Below, piece after piece: positions 1 to 5,358 of a DNA stretch of 5,358 nt. The translations under genes were made by a program, and so were the position numbers. The notes under the pieces are model-generated. The model was not told where the DNA came from, made no database searches, and saw only the letters and a program-made list of their open reading frames with translations. This DNA comes from an uncultured Bacteroidales bacterium. Its GTDB lineage: Bacteria; Bacteroidota; Bacteroidia; Bacteroidales; Paludibacteraceae. The DNA lies in contig CALAUY010000185.1 of the NCBI GenBank assembly GCA_937892015.1, forward strand, positions 1-5,358. Direction: 5' to 3'. Within the stretch, counting starts at the first letter, position 1. Each line of letters begins with the position of its first letter.

Positions 1-14
1 TTTTACGATTTTTC

Positions 15-45
15 TTGCATATATGGATTTTTTTTTGTAACTTTG
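15..45 (+). promoter_or_regulatory. Bacteroidota-type promoter of the toxin-antitoxin operon
   Basis: A TTG -33 element at 15-17 and a -7 box TAACTTTG at 38-45, matching the Bacteroidota primary-sigma consensus TAnnTTTG, are separated by 20 bp, the usual distance. Transcription should begin a few bases after 45, leaving a leader of roughly 35 nt before the ATG at 88. The spacer is a long T run. The same elements, with the same spacing and flanks, recur at 990-1020. The motif match is direct; the activity is inferred. Confidence 0.75.
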
Positions 46-87
46 CAGCCCGAAATTGATTTAGAGACATCTTTTGCAATCATTGAT

Positions 88-351
88 ATGGAGACATTAG
101 CACCAAAACAAGAACTCTTCACGGTTTCTGTTCCCAAAATAGAGTCGCGGCGTTTTAAGGGTATTGCCAAACTGATGGGTTGGACCATCACTCCCGTTGG
201 TAAGGCGGAAAAAGCCCGTCTGTACGACCCCGAAAGCGGCGAGTATCTGAATGACGAGACCATGCGCGTTATTGAAGACTCACGAAAAGGTATCGGCATC
301 CATTCGTATGCCTCGTTCGATGACTTTTCCCAAGCCATGCGTGCGTTATGA
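88..351 (+). CDS. Antitoxin of a YafQ-type toxin-antitoxin module
   Basis: A small protein of 87 residues encoded directly upstream of a YafQ-family toxin, overlapping it by 4 bp (ATGA at 348-351). Its role is inferred from that arrangement: it should bind and neutralise the toxin and repress the shared promoter. The N-terminal part (about residues 10-32, FTVSVPKIESRRFKGIAKLM then GW) reads as a beta strand followed by a basic helix, compatible with a ribbon-helix-helix DNA-binding half. The C-terminal part ends in an acidic/aromatic segment (SFDDFSQAM) that could be the toxin-binding tail. I do not recognise it as a classical DinJ. The frame is open further upstream to a TTG at 43, but that codon lies inside the promoter -7 box and would precede the transcription start, so the ATG at 88 is chosen. 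The translation-coupled overlap suggests antitoxin and toxin are made together. Confidence 0.75.
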   Translation: METLAPKQELFTVSVPKIESRRFKGIAKLMGWTITPVGKAEKARLYDPESGEYLNDETMRVIEDSRKGIGIHSYASFDDFSQAMRAL

Positions 352-626
352 AAGTGTTTGATATACAGACAACTAACAAGTTTGAGAAAGACCTCAAACT
401 AGCAGTAAAGCGCGGGTTAGATATTGAAAAACTTCTTGCCATTGTGGATTTATTACGGCAAGACCAACCATTGCCGGCTCTGTGTCGTGACCATATATTG
501 CGGGGCGATTATAGGGGTTATCATGAGTGCCATATCGAGCCGGATTGGCTGTTAATATACGACAAAAGAGAAGTCGTGAGAATCATTTCATTAGAGCGAA
601 CGGGAACACATTCAGACTTATTTTGA
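348..626 (+). CDS. yafQ: YafQ-family mRNA interferase toxin (RelE superfamily)
   Basis: A 92-residue protein, the normal length for YafQ, a ribosome-dependent endoribonuclease that cuts mRNA during translation when its antitoxin is degraded. The match to E. coli YafQ is clear by recognition: an N-terminal FEKDLKLAVKRG segment (residues 12-23), the central LPALCRDHILRG (42-53), then YRGYHECHIEPDWLLIY (55-71) and the terminal LERTGTHSDLF (82-92). Residues corresponding to the E. coli catalytic set His50, His63, Asp67 and His87 are present here as H49, H62, D66 and H88, so the enzyme looks active, not decayed. It follows the antitoxin with a 4-bp ATGA overlap and shares its promoter. Base composition is visibly more AT-rich than the hydrolase genes downstream, in keeping with a mobile stabilisation module. 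The main uncertainty is the exact RelE subfamily name. Confidence 0.92.
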   Translation: MKVFDIQTTNKFEKDLKLAVKRGLDIEKLLAIVDLLRQDQPLPALCRDHILRGDYRGYHECHIEPDWLLIYDKREVVRIISLERTGTHSDLF

Positions 627-692
627 ACTATGGAAGCAGCTCGTTTGTGGGGTGATGGTTACGATTTCCAAATACAATGAGTTCACATGAAA

Positions 693-719
693 AAGTCCAA
701 ATTTGCCAAATTTGGACTT
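693..719. terminator. Perfect 12-bp hairpin after the toxin gene
   Basis: Arms AAGTCCAAATTT (693-704) and AAATTTGGACTT (708-719) are exact reverse complements around the 3-nt loop GCC. It begins 66 bp after the toxin stop. No T tract follows directly; the nearest run of seven T's is at 745-751, after another small palindrome CTGATTATCAG (728-738). It may end toxin-antitoxin transcription or stabilise its 3' end, but it is not a canonical intrinsic terminator. Confidence 0.5.
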
Positions 720-833
720 GTAACTTGCTGATTATCAGTAGTCGTTTTTTTGACAAGAAGACTTTTTCAAGTTGACGCATTTATTAATTTACTAATTATT
801 CATTTACAAATTGCTTCTGTTTCATACCCCTCC

Positions 834-882
834 ACCGCAAGCGGTCCCCCTCCCCTACCTTAGGGGAGCGCTCCTGCGGAGC
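834..882. repeat. GC-rich cluster of three small palindromes (REP-like intergenic element)
   Basis: Three adjacent inverted repeats lie in a C/G-rich island within AT-rich surroundings: ACCGC-AA-GCGGT (834-845), CTCCCCTA-CCT-TAGGGGAG (850-868) and GCTCC-TGC-GGAGC (870-882). The island is preceded by a CCCC run at 827-830. This layout resembles the dispersed palindromic intergenic units found in many bacterial genomes, but dispersal cannot be shown from one copy. Confidence 0.55.
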
Positions 883-904
883 TAGCCAAGTAAGTAACGA
901 TGCT

Positions 905-940
905 AATGGGACTAATTGGACCAATGGGTCTAATTACAGC
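905..940. repeat. Degenerate 18-bp direct repeat
   Basis: Two consecutive 18-bp units (905-922 and 923-940) match at 14 of 18 positions, sharing AATGGG and CTAATT blocks. The first unit also creates the palindrome ATTGG-A-CCAAT (915-925). The function is unknown. Confidence 0.45.
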
Positions 941-989
941 AAGGGAATATAAAAAAAGCACTTCAAAATGCACTTTTTTACGATTTTTC

Positions 990-1020
990 TTGCATATATG
1001 AAAAAAAAGCAGTAACTTTG
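990..1020 (+). promoter_or_regulatory. Bacteroidota-type promoter of the GH13-GH53-GH2 operon
   Basis: A TTG -33 element (990-992) and a -7 box TAACTTTG (1013-1020) are separated by 20 bp, so transcription should begin near 1027, giving a leader of about 65 nt to the ATG at 1092. The 25 bp at 976-1000 are identical to window bases 1-25, and 1012-1023 are identical to 37-48, so this is a near copy of the toxin-antitoxin promoter. The spacer differs (A-rich here, T-rich there) but has the same length. No binding site for a specific sugar regulator is obvious. Confidence 0.75.
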
Positions 1021-1036
1021 CAGTCGGAAATGAAAA

Positions 1037-1066
1037 AACGATAACGCTAACGATAACGATAACGAT
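1037..1066. repeat. Five-unit AACGAT hexamer array in the 5' leader
   Basis: Units begin at 1037, 1043, 1049, 1055 and 1061; four are AACGAT and the second is AACGCT. Degenerate units continue as AATGAA (1067), then after a one-base shift AACGAA (1074) and AACGAT (1080). The array lies between the predicted transcription start and the chosen ATG of the GH13 gene, so changes in unit number would alter leader length. Confidence 0.85.
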
Positions 1067-1091
1067 AATGAAAAACGAAAACGATACAACC

Positions 1092-3104
1092 ATGAGAAAA
1101 GGAAGATTATGCTTGGCGATAATGGTCGCGGCGGTTATGTTATGCGGCTGCGGTAAAGGTCAAGAAAACTGCGGTAAAGGTCAAGGAAACTGCGGTGTTC
1201 GGGATGGGGAGGTCATCATGCCTATCCATATGCAAGGCGACTCAACAGAAGTGTATATGACGGACTACTTGCCGACGTTGTCGGAGAGCAACGAGGTGCG
1301 TGTGCTGTATGGTCATCCGCGTGAAGTAGGCGTGCTGACGGTGGTGCATGGCAATGAGCAGATTGATATTGCCGAGCTGCCGGACATGCCTGTGCGTCAG
1401 GGTCTGACGACCACAGGTATGACGAAGAAAGAGCTCGTGCTGTCGGGTCCTGCAGGTCTGCATTTCGCATGTTTCGTGCAGAACCGGCACTTGAGTGACG
1501 ATGCCGTGAGCGAAGATTCGGAAGCGGGCACGTATCGTCTGCGTTTGAGTGCCCTGAAGCCCAAACTACAAGGGCGTTCGTACTTGCGCGTGTATGCATG
1601 GAACGAGGACGCGCTGATGAACGACCTGCTTATCCCATTAGAGAACGGCACTCCCGTTGTATGCGCACGCGCGCTCACGCGCCATGACGCGCACGCGCAG
1701 ATACTATATAGTGTGTTGGTCGATCGCTTCTTCGACGGCAATCCCGCAAACGATGCGCCCCTCTGTCGTCCGGACGTTGACCCGCGCGTCGATTATCAAG
1801 GCGGCGACCTGAAAGGTATCACGATGAAGATATCCGACGGGTTCTTCGACAGCCTGGGCGTGAACACGTTGTGGATTTCGCCCATCACGCAGAACCCCAA
1901 AGATGCGTGGGGGCAGTACCATCATCCCGAGACGCGCTTCTCCGGTTATCACGGCTATTGGCCTATCTTCAACACGAAGATTGACGACCGTATGGGTACG
2001 GACGCAGAGCTGAAAGAGCTGCTTGCAACAGCCCATGCGCACAACATGAACGTCATCCTCGATTACGTTGCTAACCACATGCACATCAACTCGCCGATGC
2101 TTCAGGAACATCCTGACTGGATAACGGACAGTATCTTGCCCGATGGTCGGCGCAATTTCGAGCTATGGGACGAGCAACGCCTGACGACGTGGTTCGACGT
2201 ACATATCCCGACACTGGATTTGGAGCGCGAGGAGGTTTGCGATGCGATGACGGACACGGCACTGTACTGGTTGGCCAACTACGATTTCGATGGTTTCCGC
2301 CACGACGCATGCAAGCATATCCCGCTGAACTACTGGCGGATGTTCACCCACAAGATGAAGAGCCGTTTCGCGGGTCGTCCGCTGTGGATGATAGGCGAGA
2401 CGTACGGCGACAACGCACTCATCGGTTCGTACGTGAAGACGGGCATGCTGAACGCCCAGTTCGATTTCAATATTTACCACACTGCCATTGACATCTTGGG
2501 CAAAGAGGGCGAGTCGATGCGCCGTCTGAGTCGTACTATCGACGAGTCGTTGGCATCGTACGGCTTCCATCACACGATGGGCAATATCAGCGGCAACCAC
2601 GACAAGACGCGCTTCATCTCGCTTGCGGGCGGTGCTGTTCGTTGGGACGAGGACGACAAGGCCGCGGGTTGGAATCGCACGATTGGTGTGACGGCCGACG
2701 GCAACCCCGAGCACGAGTTGGTGGCGTTCAAGAAAGCGCTGCTGTTGGAGGTTATCAACCTCACTATCCCGGGCGTGCCGTGCATCTATCAAGGTGATGA
2801 GTACGGCCAGTGCGGCGCGAACGACCCCGACAACCGCCGCATGATGCGATTCGCCGGTTACAGCAACAACGAACAATGGTTCCGCGAGCAGGTGGAAGCA
2901 CTGACGCACATGCGCCGCACGAGTATGCCACTGCTGTACGGCGACTACGAAGAGCTGTACTGCGACGACAACGTGCTCGTCTTCCGCCGCACGTACATGG
3001 GCGACGAAGTTGTAGTGGGTATTAACAACAGCGACACCACCGCGGAGGTTGCAGGGCTGACTATCGAGCCGTATAGTTACACCATCAAACAAGACAGATT
3101 ATGA
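1092..3104 (+). CDS. GH13 alpha-amylase-family lipoprotein (neopullulanase/cyclomaltodextrinase-like)
   Basis: A secreted alpha-glucan hydrolase of 670 residues from this start. The N-terminus has a basic n-region (MRKGR), a hydrophobic stretch and a lipobox LCGC with the lipid-anchored cysteine at C20. Next come a short Cys/Gly/Lys/Gln repeat linker, a beta-sandwich N-terminal domain (about 40-200), the TIM barrel from ILYSVLVDRFFDGNPAND (about 204) and a small C-terminal beta domain. All four GH13 regions are intact: DYVANH (324-329), GFRHDACKH with nucleophile D405, IGETY with acid/base E436, and GNHD with D504. The fifth region is IPTLDLE. The sequence YQGDEYGQCGANDPDNRRMM is typical of oligosaccharide-active neopullulanase/cyclodextrinase relatives; exact specificity is inferred. 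An ATG at 1068 in the same frame would add eight residues including acidic ones ahead of the signal peptide, and it sits in a degenerate hexamer unit, so 1092 is preferred. The stop overlaps the GH53 start. Confidence 0.9.
   Translation: MRKGRLCLAIMVAAVMLCGCGKGQENCGKGQGNCGVRDGEVIMPIHMQGDSTEVYMTDYLPTLSESNEVRVLYGHPREVGVLTVVHGNEQIDIAELPDMPVRQGLTTTGMTKKELVLSGPAGLHFACFVQNRHLSDDAVSEDSEAGTYRLRLSALKPKLQGRSYLRVYAWNEDALMNDLLIPLENGTPVVCARALTRHDAHAQILYSVLVDRFFDGNPANDAPLCRPDVDPRVDYQGGDLKGITMKISDGFFDSLGVNTLWISPITQNPKDAWGQYHHPETRFSGYHGYWPIFNTKIDDRMGTDAELKELLATAHAHNMNVILDYVANHMHINSPMLQEHPDWITDSILPDGRRNFELWDEQRLTTWFDVHIPTLDLEREEVCDAMTDTALYWLANYDFDGFRHDACKHIPLNYWRMFTHKMKSRFAGRPLWMIGETYGDNALIGSYVKTGMLNAQFDFNIYHTAIDILGKEGESMRRLSRTIDESLASYGFHHTMGNISGNHDKTRFISLAGGAVRWDEDDKAAGWNRTIGVTADGNPEHELVAFKKALLLEVINLTIPGVPCIYQGDEYGQCGANDPDNRRMMRFAGYSNNEQWFREQVEALTHMRRTSMPLLYGDYEELYCDDNVLVFRRTYMGDEVVVGINNSDTTAEVAGLTIEPYSYTIKQDRL
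1149..1196 (+). repeat. In-frame 21-bp tandem repeat encoding CGKGQ(E/G)N
   Basis: Two 21-bp units (1149-1169 and 1170-1190) differ at one base, and a third copy is cut short at TGCGGT (1191-1196). They encode CGKGQEN, CGKGQGN and CG immediately at and after the lipobox cysteine, making a flexible linker with two extra cysteines. Because 21 is a multiple of three, unit gain or loss would keep the frame. Confidence 0.9.
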
Positions 3105-4147
3105 TGAAAGGACGTTTAGGACTCACACTATTGATAGGGTTAGCTCTGCTAACGAGCTGCTCGAAAACGCCGCAATACGATGCATCGTTCGCACATGGTG
3201 CGGATGTGTCGTGGCTCTCGGAGATGGAGCATGACGGCGTCGTTTTCCATAACGCACAAGGCGAGACGGACGACTGCTTCGCCATCCTCAGAGAGTCGGG
3301 CTGCGATGCTATACGGTTGCGCGTGTGGGTCAATCATGCAACGGGTTGGAGCAACGTACCAGACATGTTGACCCTGGCATGGCGCGCACAACGAGCGGGT
3401 ATGCGGTTGATGATTGACCTCCATTACAGCGATTTCTTCGCCGACCCGCAACGACAAGATATCCCCGCTGCGTGGCGTGCGCTGGACTTGGACGAGCTGT
3501 GCATCGCCGTCGGGGCTCACACGGTGGAAGTGCTCGAAATGCTGAAAGCGGCAGATATAGAGCCCGAATGGGTGCAGATAGGCAACGAGACCACCAACGG
3601 CATGCTGTGGCCCGTGGGCGCACTGAAGACCGAGAACGGTTGGCGCAACTATGCACGGCTGAGCAACTCGGGCTACGAAGCCGCCAAGCAGGTCTTTCCC
3701 AACATCACGTGCATCGTGCATGTAGATAACGCCTTCATCCCCAGAGTGCCGTGGTTCAAGCATTTCCGCGAAGCGGGCGGGTGTTGGGACATGATAGGTC
3801 TGAGTCACTACCCTTTCACGCAAGACACCATCGCACCTGAACAGATGAACAGCCTCTGTGCCAAGGATATCCGGCAGCTGCACGACACCTTCGGTTGCCC
3901 GGTGATGCTCACAGAGATAGGAATAGCATCGTGGTTGCCCGAAGCATCCGAAGCCTGCATCCGCGATTTTCGCAGCAAGACCGACGGACTGGACGGATAC
4001 GTGGGCGTTTTCTATTGGGAACCGCAGGTGTTCGGTGGATGGAAACCCGCTGAGTATGAGCCGCTTGGATGGGGCAGTTACCCGATGGGTGCGTTCGACC
4101 CCAACGGTTGCCCGATGGAAGCCTTCAGAGCATTGTTTAACGAATAA
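3101..4147 (+). CDS. GH53 endo-beta-1,4-galactanase lipoprotein
   Basis: A 348-residue enzyme expected to cut the beta-1,4-galactan backbone of type I arabinogalactan and pectic side chains. The signal peptide ends in lipobox LTSC with C20 as the lipidated residue, so it is probably anchored in the envelope. GH53 hallmarks run in order: ADVSW (34-38), IRLRVWV (71-77), DLHYSDFFADP (106-116), WVQIGNE with acid/base E163 followed by TTNGMLWPVG, GLSHYPF (233-239), MLTEIG with nucleophile E272, and GVFYWEP (302-308). Length is typical for a single-domain GH53 with no carbohydrate-binding module. Small departures from common family wording are DFFADP (often DFWADP) and SHYPF (often SYYPF); neither touches a catalytic glutamate. 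The start overlaps the GH13 stop as ATGA, implying translational coupling; a second ATG at 3104 would shorten it by one residue. The GH2 gene follows after 45 bp, a natural partner. Confidence 0.93.
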   Translation: MMKGRLGLTLLIGLALLTSCSKTPQYDASFAHGADVSWLSEMEHDGVVFHNAQGETDDCFAILRESGCDAIRLRVWVNHATGWSNVPDMLTLAWRAQRAGMRLMIDLHYSDFFADPQRQDIPAAWRALDLDELCIAVGAHTVEVLEMLKAADIEPEWVQIGNETTNGMLWPVGALKTENGWRNYARLSNSGYEAAKQVFPNITCIVHVDNAFIPRVPWFKHFREAGGCWDMIGLSHYPFTQDTIAPEQMNSLCAKDIRQLHDTFGCPVMLTEIGIASWLPEASEACIRDFRSKTDGLDGYVGVFYWEPQVFGGWKPAEYEPLGWGSYPMGAFDPNGCPMEAFRALFNE

Positions 4148-4192
4148 GTCGCATCAGGTCGATTCGTCTAATACGGCCTACAATTCTTTCTT

Positions 4193-5358
4193 ATGAAAAA
4201 CAAACGAATACTTTTTTTAGCACTGTGCGCGTTGGCACTGACCGGTTGCCACAAAAAAGCAGAGACGGTCTATCGAACAGACGAGCTGCTGACACATTGG
4301 CAGTTCGCGTTGTCGCAAACAGCAGACGGGCCTGAGAACCTCGTGCCCAACGAGATGGAGGAGGTGGTTGTCCCGCACGATTGGGCGATTACCGGACCTT
4401 TCGACCGCAGTCACGACCTGCAAGAAGTGGCCGTGGTGCAGAACGGCGAGCAGTCGGCAACCGTCAAGACCGGCCGTTCAGGCGGGCTGCCATGGATGGG
4501 CAAAGGATGGTACCGAACACGCGTCGCAACACCCGACCGCAACCGCTGCTACACCCTACTCTTCGATGGGGCTATGTCGCACGCGCACGTGTATATCAAT
4601 AAGGAGTTGGCAGCGTACTGGCCTTACGGGTACAACTCGTTTGTAGTGGATATGACGCCCTTCATCATGGGCGACACGACCGAGGTGATTGTCTGCTTAG
4701 AGAACAAACCGCAATCGAGCCGTTGGTACCCGGGAGCGGGGCTCTACCGCAACGTGCACCTGATCACGACGGGCAAAACGCACGTGCCTGTTTGGGGCAC
4801 ACATATCACCACGCCCGACGTGAGCGCTGACAAAGCACTCGTACATATCGATGTGGACGTAACGGGTCCGCAAGAGAACGTGCTCGTACTGACGACGCTC
4901 TATCTGGGGGACGAACCGGTTGCGTCGTGCGAGCATGCCTCGGGCACGATGGAGGTAAAGAACCCGCGCCTCTGGTCGCCTGAAGAACCTAACCTCTACC
5001 GCGCCGTGACCCTACTGATGCGTGACGACCGCATCATCGACTCATATACCACACGTTTTGGCATCCGAAGCTTGTCGTACTCCCCCGAGAACGGGTTTGA
5101 ACTCAATGGCCAATCCCGCAAGTTCAAGGGGGTCTGCCTGCATCATGACCTCGGGCCGCTCGGTGCAGCCGTCCATCGCGACGCACTGCGTCATCAACTG
5201 TCAATGCTCAAAGAGATGGGCTGTGACGCCATCCGTACCTCGCACAATATGCCTTCTACCATGCAGATGGAGGTTTGCGACTCGCTGGGTATGATGGTGA
5301 TGGCAGAATCGTTTGATATGTGGCTCTACAAAAAGTGCAAGAACGGCTATGCCCGTTT
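4193..5358 (+). CDS. GH2 beta-galactosidase-family lipoprotein, 3' end beyond window
   Basis: The first 388 codons of an open frame that runs off the right edge. The signal peptide ends in lipobox LTGC with C19 lipidated. The sugar-binding jelly-roll domain shows VPHDWAITGPFD (60-71), GGLPWMGKGWYRTRV (to about 110), YGYNSF and SSRWYPGAGLYRNV (175-188). The Ig-like domain carries RLWSPEEPNLY (from about 259) and ends near RFGIRS (288-293). The TIM barrel begins with KGVCLHHDLGPLGAA; H317 corresponds to His357 of E. coli LacZ, and the IRTSHN motif (347-352) has H351 matching LacZ His391. The barrel continues to VMAESFDMW (369-377) at the edge. The acid/base and nucleophile glutamates would lie downstream and are not visible. 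Next to a GH53, exo-beta-galactosidase activity on galacto-oligosaccharides is the best inference, although GH2 also contains glucuronidases and mannosidases. The gap from GH53 has no clear promoter or terminator, so it is probably in the same operon. Confidence 0.88.
   Translation, partial: MKNKRILFLALCALALTGCHKKAETVYRTDELLTHWQFALSQTADGPENLVPNEMEEVVVPHDWAITGPFDRSHDLQEVAVVQNGEQSATVKTGRSGGLPWMGKGWYRTRVATPDRNRCYTLLFDGAMSHAHVYINKELAAYWPYGYNSFVVDMTPFIMGDTTEVIVCLENKPQSSRWYPGAGLYRNVHLITTGKTHVPVWGTHITTPDVSADKALVHIDVDVTGPQENVLVLTTLYLGDEPVASCEHASGTMEVKNPRLWSPEEPNLYRAVTLLMRDDRIIDSYTTRFGIRSLSYSPENGFELNGQSRKFKGVCLHHDLGPLGAAVHRDALRHQLSMLKEMGCDAIRTSHNMPSTMQMEVCDSLGMMVMAESFDMWLYKKCKNGYAR

Larger units (their letters stand above)
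627..975. other. Gene-free intergenic region between toxin-antitoxin and hydrolase operons
   Basis: I see no supportable gene here. The left part contains the hairpin at 693-719. The middle (about 739-820) is AT-rich with T runs and no recognisable motif. The right part has the palindrome cluster at 834-882 and an 18-bp degenerate direct repeat at 905-940. Just before the second promoter, an A run with G (952-958) and a C with T run (973-979) could pair as a weak 7-bp stem with a 14-nt loop. A 16-codon open frame at 630-680 is too short and uncharacteristic to call. Confidence 0.7.

Noticed and set aside
77..85. CAAT-C-ATTG palindrome just before the antitoxin start as a possible operator
   Set aside because: Only 4-bp arms; expected by chance in AT-rich DNA.
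630..680. 16-codon open frame after the toxin (MEAARLWGDGYDFQIQ)
   Set aside because: Too short, no start-site support and no recognisable family; more likely chance.
724..943. CTTGCTG (724-730) and CAGCAAG (937-943) as terminal inverted repeats of a small mobile element
   Set aside because: Seven-base match only, with no target duplication or extended similarity.
860..1093. Reverse-strand open frame of 77 codons with an IVIVIV-like hydrophobic start
   Set aside because: Its apparent membrane segment is the complement of the AACGAT hexamer array and A-rich promoter, and the rest crosses the palindrome cluster; no family resemblance.
2163..3092. Long reverse-strand open frame (309 codons) opposite the GH13 gene
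   Set aside because: It is the complement of a GC-rich coding sequence with intact GH13 motifs, and its translation is low-complexity in Val/Ala/His/Arg with no recognisable domain.
3149..3883. Reverse-strand open frame (244 codons) opposite the GH53 gene
   Set aside because: Shadow of the GH53 coding sequence, whose forward translation carries all family motifs.
1..5358. CRISPR array, tRNA/rRNA, or insertion sequence
   Set aside because: No regularly spaced repeats with unique spacers, no recognisable RNA gene and no transposase frame were seen.

Overview
The window looks like chromosomal DNA of a Bacteroidales bacterium (Bacteroides/Prevotella-like; genus not resolvable from sequence alone). 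Three things point there: two promoters with the Bacteroidota -7 box TAnnTTTG (TAACTTTG at 38-45 and 1013-1020) preceded by a TTG -33 element, start regions that are A-rich instead of Shine-Dalgarno-like, and a run of lipoprotein glycoside hydrolases of the kind found in polysaccharide utilization loci.

Region 1 (1-626) is a compact type II toxin-antitoxin operon: a promoter, a small antitoxin (88-351) and a YafQ-family mRNA interferase (348-626) whose start codon overlaps the antitoxin stop as ATGA. The toxin keeps all the family's catalytic histidine and aspartate positions.

Region 2 (627-1091) has no credible gene. It holds a 12-bp perfect hairpin just after the toxin, an AT-rich stretch, a GC-rich cluster of three small palindromes, a degenerate 18-bp direct repeat, and a second promoter that is a near copy of the toxin-antitoxin promoter. 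A five-unit AACGAT hexamer array follows in the 5' leader of the next gene.

Region 3 (1092-5358, running off the right edge) is a carbohydrate-degradation operon on the + strand: a GH13 alpha-amylase-family lipoprotein, a GH53 endo-beta-1,4-galactanase lipoprotein joined to it by a 4-bp ATGA overlap, and 45 bp later the first 388 codons of a GH2 beta-galactosidase-type lipoprotein. All three have lipobox signal peptides, so all are probably anchored in the cell envelope. GH53 plus GH2 is a coherent pair for type I (arabino)galactan: the endo-enzyme cuts the beta-1,4-galactan chain and the exo-enzyme releases galactose. The GH13 enzyme acts on alpha-glucans, so its coupling to the galactanase is the main metabolic oddity. 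No SusC/SusD pair or regulator is visible in the window.

I found no wholly new system. The most distinctive signals are the duplicated promoter cassette and the tandem repeats around the start of the GH13 gene.
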